64,000 bases of DNA from Pseudomonas sp. Seg1. GTDB taxonomy: Bacteria > Pseudomonadota > Gammaproteobacteria > Pseudomonadales > Pseudomonadaceae. Location: the NCBI RefSeq assembly GCF_018326005.1, contig NZ_AP021903.1, forward strand, positions 682,001 through 746,000, in the 5' to 3' direction. The notes under the pieces were generated by a model that was not told the origin of the DNA, did no database searches, and was given only the letters and a program-made list of their open reading frames with translations. How positions within the stretch are numbered: the first letter of the stretch is position 1; the number at the start of each line of letters is the position of its first letter. Positions 56,901 to 64,000 of this stretch are shown piece after piece. Position numbers and translations under genes: made by a program.

Positions 56901-58402
56901 CAGTCGATCACCCGTCCTTTCAATGCGAAGAGACCTTGCGGACGTTTCTGGATAAACAGAATGATCAGCGCGAGGATCAGGATCTTGCCGAGCACCGCAC
57001 CGATCTGCGGTTCAAGAATCTTGTTGGCGATACCGAGGCCGAACGCGGCGAGCACGCTGCCGGCCAGTTGACCGACCCCGCCCAGTACCACCACCAGAAA
57101 CGAGTCGATGATGTAGCTCTGGCCCAGATCCGGGCCGACGTTGCCGATCTGGCTCAGCGCCACGCCGCCGAGGCCGGCGATGCCTGAACCGAGACCGAAA
57201 GCGAGCATGTCGACACGCCCGGTGGGTACGCCGCAGCAAGCGGCCATGTTGCGGTTCTGGGTGACGGCACGAACGTTGAGGCCCAAGCGGGTCTTGTTCA
57301 GCAGCAGCCAGGTCAGCACCACCACAAACAAGGCGAAGGCGATGATGACGATGCGGTTGTACGGCAGCACCAGGTTCGGCAACACCTGAATCCCGCCGGA
57401 CAGCCACGCCGGGTTCGCCACTTCGACGTTCTGCGCGCCGAACAACAAGCGCACCAATTGAATCAGCATCAGGCTGATGCCCCACGTCGCGAGCAGCGTT
57501 TCCAGTGGTCGGCCGTAGAGGTGACGAATCACCGTGCGCTCCAGCGCCATGCCAATGGCGGCGGTGACGAAAAATGCCACCGGCAAGGCGATCAGCGGAT
57601 AGAACTCGATGGCCTGCGGTGCATAACGCTGGAACATCAGCTGCACCACATACGTCGAGTAGGCGCCGAGCATCAGCATCTCGCCGTGGGCCATGTTGAT
57701 CACCCCGAGCAGGCCAAAGGTGATGGCCAGACCGAGCGCCGCGAGCAGCAGAATCGAACCGAGCGACATGCCGCTGAAGGCTTGGCCGAGGATCTCGCCG
57801 ATCAACAGTTTGCGTTTGACCTGGGCGAGGCTGGTTTCGGCGGCGGTACGCACATTGGCATCGGTTTCGACGCCGGGTTCGAGCAAACCTTCGAGGCGCG
57901 TACGGGCCAGTGGATCGCCGGTTTCGCCGAGCAGACGCACGGCGGCGAGGCGCACGGTCGGGTCGCTGTCGACCAATTGCAGATTGGCCAGCGCCAAACT
58001 CAGGGCGGCGTGAACACTCTCGTCTTTTTCGCCAGCCAGTTGCTGGTCGAGGAATTTCAGCTGCGCGGGTTTCGCGCTTTTCTGCAATTGCTGCGCGGCA
58101 GTCAGACGGATTTTGGCGTCGGCGGCGAGCAATTGGTGGCTGGCCATGGCAGTGTCGATCAGACCCCGCAGGCGATTGTTCAGGCGCAGGGTTTTCGCTT
58201 GGCCGTCGACGGTCAGTTCGCCTTGTTGCAGGGCGTTGATCAGTTCGATACGGGCCGGGTCGGGCTGCGCGGCCCAGGCTTCGAGCAGTTTCGCCTGTTG
58301 CACGGGATTGGCCGCGACGAAGTCTTCGGCATCGCCGGCGTGGGCGGCCATCGGCAACAAGAGTGCGATGGCGAGAAAAAAGCGGTAGATGGCAGTGGGC
58401 AT
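56900..58402 (-). CDS. urtB: Urea ABC transporter permease UrtB with periplasmic N-terminal domain
   Basis: 500 residues from the ATG at 58402; the upstream frame runs through a REP and is rejected. A signal-like segment (YRFFLAIALLLPMAAHAGDA) leads into about 180 residues of helical HEAT-like repeats (PTVRLAAVRLLGETGDPLAR), then the LivH-like permease core (LGVINMAHGEMLMLGAYSTY, VGPDLGQSYIIDSFLVVVLG). The extension is usual in proteobacterial UrtB and may dock the binding protein. A REP pair separates it from urtA. Confidence 0.95.
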   Translation of the reverse strand: MPTAIYRFFLAIALLLPMAAHAGDAEDFVAANPVQQAKLLEAWAAQPDPARIELINALQQGELTVDGQAKTLRLNNRLRGLIDTAMASHQLLAADAKIRLTAAQQLQKSAKPAQLKFLDQQLAGEKDESVHAALSLALANLQLVDSDPTVRLAAVRLLGETGDPLARTRLEGLLEPGVETDANVRTAAETSLAQVKRKLLIGEILGQAFSGMSLGSILLLAALGLAITFGLLGVINMAHGEMLMLGAYSTYVVQLMFQRYAPQAIEFYPLIALPVAFFVTAAIGMALERTVIRHLYGRPLETLLATWGISLMLIQLVRLLFGAQNVEVANPAWLSGGIQVLPNLVLPYNRIVIIAFALFVVVLTWLLLNKTRLGLNVRAVTQNRNMAACCGVPTGRVDMLAFGLGSGIAGLGGVALSQIGNVGPDLGQSYIIDSFLVVVLGGVGQLAGSVLAAFGLGIANKILEPQIGAVLGKILILALIILFIQKRPQGLFALKGRVID

Positions 58403-58424
58403 AAAGAGTCGCCTTGCTTGGATT

Positions 58425-58513
58425 TTGTGGGAGCTGGCTTGCCAGCGATGCAGGCGACTCGGTGTACATGTTGGACCGAGGTGAGGCCATCGCTGGCAAG
58501 CCAGCTCCCACAG
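58425..58513. repeat. REP pair, class A, between urtA and urtB
   Basis: TTGTGGGAGCTGGCTTGCCA and inverted ATCGCTGGCAAGCCAGCTCC around about 40 bp. As in the liv operon, a REPIN follows the gene for the abundant binding protein. Confidence 0.92.
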
Positions 58514-58561
58514 GATTGGTGTCAGGCTCAAGCCCTTTGCTCAGGCCTGACAGCCAATGGC

Positions 58562-59827
58562 TCAGTTGCTCTTCACCGCATAATCCGGCTTCTTGTCATT
58601 GCCATCGATAAACGGGCTCCACGGCTGCGCACGGATCGGTCCCTCGGTCTGCCACACCACGTTGAACTGACCGTCGCTCTGAATCTCGCCGATCATCACC
58701 GGTTTGTGCAGGTGGTGATTGGTCTTGTCCATGGTCAGGGTGTAGCCGGACGGCGCGGCAAAGGTCTGGCCGGCGAGTGCTTCGCGAACCTTGTCGACGT
58801 CAGTGGATTTGGCTTTCTCTACCGCTTGCGCCCACATGTGGATGCCGACATACGTGGCCTCCATCGGATCGTTGGTCACCGCTTTGTCAGCGCCAGGCAG
58901 GTTGTGTTTCTTCGCGTAGGCTTTCCAGTCAGCGACGAATTTCTTGTTCTGCGGGTTCTCCACCGACTCGAAGTAGTTCCACGCCGCGAGGTTGCCCACC
59001 AACGGTTTGGTGTCGATGCCGCGCAGTTCTTCTTCGCCGACCGAGAACGCCACGACCGGTACGTCGGTAGCTTTCAGACCCTGGTTGGCCAGCTCTTTAT
59101 AGAACGGCACGTTGGAGTCGCCGTTGACCGTGGAGATAACGGCCGTCTTGCCGCCGGCCGAGAATTTCTTGATGTTGGCGACGATGGTTTGATAGTCGCT
59201 GTGACCGAACGGGGTGTAGACCTCTTCGATGTCCTTGTCGGCCACGCCTTTGGAATGCAGGAACGAACGCAGAATCTTGTTGGTGGTGCGCGGGTAGACG
59301 TAGTCGGTGCCGAGCAGGAAGTAGCGCTTGGCGCTGCCGCCTTCTTCGCTCATCAGGTATTCAACCGCCGGGATCGCTTGCTGGTTCGGCGCGGCGCCGG
59401 TGTAGAAGACGTTCGGCGACATCTCTTCGCCTTCGTACTGCACCGGGTAGAACAGCAGACCATTGAGCTCTTCGAACACCGGCAGCACCGATTTGCGCGA
59501 CACCGAGGTCCAGCAGCCGAACACCACCGCGACCTTGTCTTGTGTCAGCAACTGCCGGCCCTTTTCGGCGAACAGCGGCCAGTTGGATGCAGGGTCAACC
59601 ACCACCGGTTCGAGCATCTTGCCGTTCACCCCGCCCTTGGCGTTGATCTCGTCGATGGTCATCAGCGCCATGTCTTTGAGCGACGTTTCAGAGATCGCCA
59701 TGGTGCCGGACAACGAATGCAGGATACCGACCTTGATGGTCTCGGCGGCCTGGACAGTCCAGGTCATGCTCATCGCGGCAATGGATGCCGTGAGTGTGAA
59801 AGCCTTGATCAAACTGCGACGCTTCAT
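58562..59827 (-). CDS. urtA: Urea ABC transporter substrate-binding protein UrtA
   Basis: 421-residue precursor. The N-terminus MKRRSLIKAFTLTASIAAMS is a twin-arginine-like signal (RRSLIK), cleaved near VQAAE. The mature protein opens TIKVGILHSLSGTMAISETS, the type I periplasmic fold of UrtA/AmiC/FmdD, with LLFYPVQYEGEEMSPNVFYT and FLLGTDYVYPRTTNKI as family blocks. It binds urea in the periplasm. First gene of urtABCDE, behind a sigma-54 element. Confidence 0.96.
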   Translation of the reverse strand: MKRRSLIKAFTLTASIAAMSMTWTVQAAETIKVGILHSLSGTMAISETSLKDMALMTIDEINAKGGVNGKMLEPVVVDPASNWPLFAEKGRQLLTQDKVAVVFGCWTSVSRKSVLPVFEELNGLLFYPVQYEGEEMSPNVFYTGAAPNQQAIPAVEYLMSEEGGSAKRYFLLGTDYVYPRTTNKILRSFLHSKGVADKDIEEVYTPFGHSDYQTIVANIKKFSAGGKTAVISTVNGDSNVPFYKELANQGLKATDVPVVAFSVGEEELRGIDTKPLVGNLAAWNYFESVENPQNKKFVADWKAYAKKHNLPGADKAVTNDPMEATYVGIHMWAQAVEKAKSTDVDKVREALAGQTFAAPSGYTLTMDKTNHHLHKPVMIGEIQSDGQFNVVWQTEGPIRAQPWSPFIDGNDKKPDYAVKSN

Positions 59828-59892
59828 TGTGCGATCTCCATGAACGTTAAAGTTTTTTATGGTTGGCAGATGCGGACGACTGAAGGGTGTTT

Positions 59893-59908
59893 TGCAAGGG
59901 CTGTGCCC
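59893..59908 (-). promoter_or_regulatory. Sigma-54 (-24/-12) promoter before urtA
   Basis: On the minus strand GGGCACAGCCCTTGCA fits TGGCACR-N4-TTGCW with only the first base off; GG and GC are correctly spaced. It is 66 bases before the urtA start. Further upstream GTGC and GCAC half sites 11 bases apart (about 59949-59967) might bind NtrC, but they do not match its consensus spacing well. Apart from this and the class D repeat, the 59828-60154 gap shows nothing else. Confidence 0.75.
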
Positions 59909-60043
59909 GGTCGGGGATGGGCAGGAAAACGTCGGTTTAGAGCGGTTGTGCGCGGTCGCGATGCACCATGAAGGAACGCGGAGGGAGCGTTGGTGCAGGC
60001 GGCCGCGCCAGATTGGGGCGCGATTTTACGCTCACTACAAATC

Positions 60044-60139
60044 AAATGTGGGAGCGAGCCTGCTCGCGAATAGATCGTGTCAGTCAACATCACTGGTGAA
60101 TGACACACCGTATTCGCGAGCAGGCTCGCTCCCACATTT
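60044..60139. repeat. Palindromic repeat pair, class D
   Basis: AAATGTGGGAGCGAGCCTGC and inverted GCAGGCTCGCTCCCACATTT around about 45 bp, between urtA and the iron-uptake operon. Its arms resemble the 35326 copy (GAGCCTGCTCGCGA) with other outer bases. Confidence 0.92.
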
Positions 60140-60154
60140 TTGATCTGTGTTGGT

Positions 60155-61165
60155 TCAGCGGCGGCGCATCAGACCGATGAAGAACAGCCCACCGATTGCG
60201 GCAGTGGCGACGCCGATGGGCAGGTCTTCGGGGGCGATCATTGTGCGGGCGGCGACGTCGACCCAGATCAGAAACACGCTCCCCAGCAACACGCACGCCG
60301 GCAGCAATCGCCGGTGTTCGGCACCCACCAGACGTCGGGCAATGTGCGGCACCATCAGCCCGACAAAACCGATCGAGCCACTGATCGACACCAGCACACC
60401 GGTCATCAGCGAGGCGATGACAAAGACCCGCAAGCGCACCGAGCGAGCATTCAAACCGAGGGTGACGGCAGTCTGTTCGCCGGCCATCAGCGCGTTCAAT
60501 GGGCGGGCCATGCCCAGCAGCAAGATCAACCCGAGCAGCACGCTCGCTGCCGGCACCGCCAGCAACTCCCAACGCGCCAGCCCGAGGCCGCCGAGCATCC
60601 AGAACATCACCGCTGAACTGGCGCGATGGTCGCCCATGAACAGCAGTAGATTGGCAATCGCCATCATCACGAACGACACCGCCACGCCGCACAACAACAG
60701 GCGGTCACTGTCGAGCCGGCCCTGCCGACTGGCAATCGCCAGCACTACCAGCATGCTCAGCAGGGCGCCGATGAATGCGGCAATCGGCAAGGTCAGCAGG
60801 CCGATGATTTCACCGACATGCAGCACCACGATCACCGCGCCCAATGTCGCCCCTGATGTCACGCCAAGCAGATGAGGATCGGCCAGAGGATTGCGCGTCA
60901 CCGCTTGCAACACCGCGCCGATCAGCGCCAGACCGGCGCCCACCAGCGCGCCGAGCAACATGCGCGGCACGCGGATCAGCCAGACGATGTGTTCCTGCCC
61001 GGCGCTCCAGTCCACCTCGCCAATGCCTAGCGTCTTGTGCAGCAAAATACGCCACACCACGTCCACCGGCACCCGCGCGGGGCCGAAGCCGAGCGACACC
61101 ACGCACGACACCAGCAACACGGCGCCGAGGGCGATCAGCAGCAGGGCGTAGCGACGGTTGATCAT
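60155..61165 (-). CDS. FecCD family ABC permease (iron complex or cobalamin)
   Basis: 336 residues with about ten membrane helices. FecCD signatures LIRVPRMLLGALVGAGLALI, RNPLADPHLLGVTSGATLGA and SISGSIGFVGLMVPHIARRL. Last gene of a TonB receptor-ATPase-binding protein-permease unit; it overlaps the binding-protein gene by four bases. The chelate carried is not evident. Confidence 0.93.
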   Translation of the reverse strand: MINRRYALLLIALGAVLLVSCVVSLGFGPARVPVDVVWRILLHKTLGIGEVDWSAGQEHIVWLIRVPRMLLGALVGAGLALIGAVLQAVTRNPLADPHLLGVTSGATLGAVIVVLHVGEIIGLLTLPIAAFIGALLSMLVVLAIASRQGRLDSDRLLLCGVAVSFVMMAIANLLLFMGDHRASSAVMFWMLGGLGLARWELLAVPAASVLLGLILLLGMARPLNALMAGEQTAVTLGLNARSVRLRVFVIASLMTGVLVSISGSIGFVGLMVPHIARRLVGAEHRRLLPACVLLGSVFLIWVDVAARTMIAPEDLPIGVATAAIGGLFFIGLMRRR

Positions 61166-62109
61166 TCGCCGTGGAAACCTTTGGCCAGGGTTTCCACCGC
61201 CAGCACGTTGTCGATCCCCGGCGTGGCCTGCACATACGGAATGACGATGAAGCGCTGGTTCTTGATCGCGTCCACCGATTGCAGGGCTTTGTTGTTCAGC
61301 AGAAATTCAATCTTCTGCTCGGCAGTGATTTCGCTGTAGTCGACGATCACGATGACCTGCGGATTATGCTCGACCACGGTCTCCCAATTGACCCGCGTCC
61401 AGCTCGCTTCGACGTCATCGAGAATATTACGCCCGCCCGCCGCGTCGATCAGCGCCTGCGGCATGCCGAGGCGGCCGGAAGTCATGGCGCGGTCTTCGCC
61501 GCTGTCGTAGAGGAAAACCCGCGGTTTTTCGGCGGGCAGGTCTTTGCGCACGTCGGCGACTTGCGCCTGCATCCGGGCGATCAGCGCATTGGCGCGATCC
61601 TGCACGTCGAAGATTTTGCCGAGGTTGCGCAGATCGTTGTAAGTGTCTTCAAGCGATGCGGCCGGGCGCTTCATCACGAACGCGCAGGACTCGGTCAACT
61701 CATACACATTGATGCCCAGCGGTTGCAGGGTTTGCGGGGTGAGATCGCCGCCGACGCGCATGCCGTAATCCCAGCCGGCGAAGAAAAAATCGACGTTGGC
61801 ATTGAGCAGGGTTTCCACCGACGGATATTTCGCCGCCAGCTCTGGCAAACCGTCGAGCAACGACTGCATGTCGGGCGTCACTGACTTCCAGCCATTGACG
61901 CCGCTGTAACCGGCCATGCGCGACTTCAGGCCGAGGGCGAGCATCATCTGGGTCATGTTGATGTCGTGGCTGACCGCGTGTTGCGGCGCTTGCTTGAAGG
62001 TCACTTCGCGGTTGCAGCTCTGAATGGTCAGCGGGTACTCCGTGGCCTCGGCCAGCGCCTGGGCACTGCACAACAGAAGAGCGACGCAAAGCAGGGAACG
62101 CACAGTCAT
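61162..62109 (-). CDS. Periplasmic binding protein for iron complex/cobalamin (BtuF/FepB class)
   Basis: 315 residues; signal peptide MTVRSLLCVALLLCSAQALA, then the class III binding fold (VTFKQAPQHAVSHDINMTQM, LPELAAKYPSVETLLNANVD, GMPQALIDAAGGRNILDDVE). Two overlapping coupling points (ATGA) with the ATPase before and the permease after. The presence of a TonB receptor next door favours a ferric siderophore or related chelate. Confidence 0.93.
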   Translation of the reverse strand: MTVRSLLCVALLLCSAQALAEATEYPLTIQSCNREVTFKQAPQHAVSHDINMTQMMLALGLKSRMAGYSGVNGWKSVTPDMQSLLDGLPELAAKYPSVETLLNANVDFFFAGWDYGMRVGGDLTPQTLQPLGINVYELTESCAFVMKRPAASLEDTYNDLRNLGKIFDVQDRANALIARMQAQVADVRKDLPAEKPRVFLYDSGEDRAMTSGRLGMPQALIDAAGGRNILDDVEASWTRVNWETVVEHNPQVIVIVDYSEITAEQKIEFLLNNKALQSVDAIKNQRFIVIPYVQATPGIDNVLAVETLAKGFHGE

Positions 62110-62894
62110 GGTCGGGTTATCCAGGTGATTCGCGGGTAGCCGTGAAGGGGGTGGGAGTCGATCAATGCCTCGACGCCGAACACCTCGCGCAGCAGTTCGG
62201 TGGTGAGCACTTCTTGCGGCGTGCCGCTGGCGACGATGCGTCCGTGGTTGATCACATAGAGTCGGTCGCAGAAAGCAGCAGCGAGGTTCAGGTCGTGAAT
62301 GCTCGCCAGCGTGCCGATTTGCAGACGTTTGACCAGTTGCAGCAGTTCCAGCTGATAACGCGGGTCGAGGTGGTTGGTCGGCTCGTCGAGGATCAGCAGT
62401 TGCGGTTGCTGGGTCAGGGCGCGGGCGAGAATCACCCGCTGTTTTTCACCGCCGGAAAGGGTGGCGAAGGCGTGGTCTTCGAAGCCTTCGAGGCCTACCG
62501 ATTTGAGCGCCTGGGTGGCGAGGTTGCGGTCCTCGAGGGTTTCGCCATCGAACAGACCCTTGTGCGGCGTGCGGCCCATGGCGACGACTTCTTCGACGGT
62601 CAGGCCGAAGGCGTCGGGGAACTCCTGCAGGACCACGGCGATGCGTTGCGCGCACCAGCGCGAGGACTGCTTCCAGACGTTGTAGTGATCGAGACTGACC
62701 TCACCGCTTTCCGGTTGGCTGAAGCGGTAGGCGCAGCGCAACAGGCTGGTCTTGCCGCTGCCATTGGGACCGATCAGCCCGACGAACTCACCGGCAGCCA
62801 CTTGCAAGGAGGCGTCACGCAGTTGGAACTGGTGATGGCAGTGGCCGTGGCCCAGCGGTGTCCAGGCGAGGTTGGTGAGGGTCAGTGAGGTCAT
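62106..62894 (-). CDS. ABC transporter ATPase of the iron complex/cobalamin type
   Basis: 262 residues from the ATG at 62894 (MTSLTLTNLAWTPLGHGHCH); the longer in-frame extension runs through a class B repeat and is rejected. Walker A GPNGSGKTS, signature LSGGEKQRV, Walker B LLILDEPTNHLD, switch ASIHDLNLA as in FecE/FepC/BtuD. The stretch GHGHCHHQFQ near the N-terminus is unusually His-rich. It overlaps the binding-protein gene by four bases. Confidence 0.94.
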   Translation of the reverse strand: MTSLTLTNLAWTPLGHGHCHHQFQLRDASLQVAAGEFVGLIGPNGSGKTSLLRCAYRFSQPESGEVSLDHYNVWKQSSRWCAQRIAVVLQEFPDAFGLTVEEVVAMGRTPHKGLFDGETLEDRNLATQALKSVGLEGFEDHAFATLSGGEKQRVILARALTQQPQLLILDEPTNHLDPRYQLELLQLVKRLQIGTLASIHDLNLAAAFCDRLYVINHGRIVASGTPQEVLTTELLREVFGVEALIDSHPLHGYPRITWITRP

Positions 62895-62918
62895 TACTTT
62901 CCTGATTTCAGTAGCATT

Positions 62919-63049
62919 TGTGGCGAGGGGATTTATCCCCGATCGGCGTCGAAGCCGTCGTAAATCGATGAATACGGTCTTCTGATAAACCGTGACTACA
63001 GGTTTGGGACCGCTGCGCGGTCCATCGGGGATAAATCCCCTCGCCACAA
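62919..63049. repeat. Palindromic repeat pair, class B
   Basis: TTGTGGCGAGGGGATTTATC and inverted ATAAATCCCCTCGCCACAAG enclose about 80 bp with a further GCTGCGCGG element. It lies between the TonB receptor and the ABC ATPase gene. Confidence 0.92.
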
Positions 63050-63063
63050 GAGTGTTTCCGCTT

Positions 63064-64000
63064 TTAAAAGGTGTAATCAGCCGTGACAAAGAACGATCTC
63101 GGCTCACCGAGTATCCACTGCTGGCCCTCATTGTATTGGCTTTGTGCGTACTGGCGGTCAAACAGATTGTTCACCTGCAAGCCCAGCGTGGTGTTGCGCA
63201 AGGCTTTCCACGACAGGGTCGCATCCACCACGGTGTAACTCGGCAGCTCATTGCGGTTGGCCATGTCGGCGTAACGCGCATCGACATAACGCACACCCGC
63301 ACCGGCTTTCAGGTCATCGCTGAGGTTTTTGTTCAACCACAGATTCGCGGTACGACGTGGCACATCCACCGGGCGGTTGCCGTTGTACGACAAGGTCTGA
63401 CCATTAACTACCTCGGAAAAATCGTCATACCTGGCCTTCACGATCGCCGCGTTGGCTTGCAGTTGCCAGGCGTAGGGCAATTGCAGATCGAGGCTGGCTT
63501 CCAGGCCGTTGGATGACTGCTGGCCGACCTGTTGCTTGAGCGTCGGGTTGCCCGGGTCGTCCGTCAGCAGTTTCTTTTTGACGATGCGATAGGCCGCCAG
63601 CGTGAACTCGCCGCGCTGATCCCAGAACAACTGCTTGAGGCCGATCTCGGTCTGGCGGGCGGTCGACAAGTCGTACTGCTGCTGATTCGGACTGAGGGAA
63701 ATCAAGCCACCGATGCCATCGGTGCTGGTCGCCATCTGACCGTAGAACGAAGTCTGCGGCGTCAACGCAAACACCAGGCCGGCCTTCCAGTTATTGCCGG
63801 TCAGGGTCCTGTCGCTCTGGCTGCCATCGGTCAGGCCGTTGCGATCCACATGCACGTAATCGCGGCGCATACCGGTTACCAGCGACCAGCGCTCACTCAG
63901 CTGCGTGCGGTTTTCAGCGAACACCGACATTTGTCGGGTGGTGCTGTCGAACTGGTCGCGGTACGGATTGCTGCTCTCGAAATAACCCGATTGCGGGTGA
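63064..64000 (-). CDS. TonB-dependent receptor, C-terminal part (runs off right edge)
   Basis: The frame is open to the window edge, giving 311 C-terminal residues. Beta-barrel features: SVFAENRTQLSERWSLVTGM, TETAR-like strands (DLSTARQTEIGLKQLFWDQR), TANLWLNKNLSDDLKAGAGV, YTVVDATLSWKALRNTTLGL, VNNLFDRQYAQSQYNEGQQW, and the terminal aromatic FFVTADYTF. This is the ferrichrome/siderophore receptor type. The plug domain and signal peptide are outside. It probably heads the operon with the ABC genes that follow on this strand, 169 bp away. Confidence 0.93.
   Translation of the reverse strand, partial: HPQSGYFESSNPYRDQFDSTTRQMSVFAENRTQLSERWSLVTGMRRDYVHVDRNGLTDGSQSDRTLTGNNWKAGLVFALTPQTSFYGQMATSTDGIGGLISLSPNQQQYDLSTARQTEIGLKQLFWDQRGEFTLAAYRIVKKKLLTDDPGNPTLKQQVGQQSSNGLEASLDLQLPYAWQLQANAAIVKARYDDFSEVVNGQTLSYNGNRPVDVPRRTANLWLNKNLSDDLKAGAGVRYVDARYADMANRNELPSYTVVDATLSWKALRNTTLGLQVNNLFDRQYAQSQYNEGQQWILGEPRSFFVTADYTF

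Noticed and set aside
57458..59971. 837-residue open frame on the plus strand opposite urtB and urtA
   Set aside because: Shadow frame produced by codon bias of the transporter genes; composition is Arg/Gln/His-rich and no family is recognised.

Overview
The window looks like chromosomal DNA of a Pseudomonas of the fluorescens group. Support comes from the GC-rich coding style, many REP-type palindromes typical of that group, an azurin gene beside pncB and nadE, a urease region whose gene order (urt genes, ureD, ureA, an acetyltransferase, ureB, ureC) resembles P. aeruginosa, and an amaB-amaA pair as in P. putida. I see no rRNA, tRNA, insertion sequence, integrase or CRISPR array. Both ends cut through genes.

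Layout. 1-3430 (minus): two tandem paralogues of a large toxin-like family sharing a leader and N-terminus. 3655-5967: ygiQ. 6317-13060: a three-gene block (transglutaminase-amidoligase fusion, ATP-grasp/alpha-E fusion, second transglutaminase) that looks like an uncharacterised peptide-bond-forming system. 13269-16537: a charged small protein, a LOG-type hydrolase, a possible 29-residue peptide, azurin with an Anr-like box, and an AT-richer gene for five Ig-like repeats. 16595-18650: nadE and pncB. 18872-22871: LysR regulator and amaB-amaA for pipecolate/lysine catabolism. 23240-28412: a LivKHMGF-type ABC importer behind a consensus sigma-54 promoter. 28413-29253: a gene-free stretch with two perfect DnaA boxes and near matches. 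29254-32437: SDR, CDF-like transporter, AGE-family epimerase. 32748-35145: hupE, ureG, ureF, ureE behind a sigma-54 promoter. 35446-47728: mixed housekeeping genes (TetR regulator, secreted repeat protein, AsmA, ferritin-like, LysR with azoreductase and SMR pump, lipase, EamA transporter, AraC regulator, PsiF, AI-2E transporter, YegD-like Hsp70). 48021-49300: cbpA-cbpM. 49486-59827: ureC, ureB, two GNAT acetyltransferases, ureA, ureD and urtEDCBA, with a sigma-54 promoter before urtA. 60155-64000: a TonB receptor and FecCD-type ABC uptake operon.

How it fits together. The two urease-related blocks form a complete urea-nitrogen pathway: UrtABCDE imports urea, UreABC hydrolyses it, UreDEFG load nickel and HupE probably imports nickel. 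Two of its transcription units and the Liv importer carry -24/-12 elements, which points to nitrogen-limitation control, presumably by NtrC. Palindromic repeats fill many intergenic gaps, in at least five sequence classes: A (core GAGCTGGCTTGCCAGCGAT or GAGCGGGCTTGCCCGCGAT), B (GGCGAGGGGATTTATCCCCG), C (GATCGTTCCCACGCTCTGCG), D (GAGCCTGCTCGCGA) and E (CCCTCTCCC).
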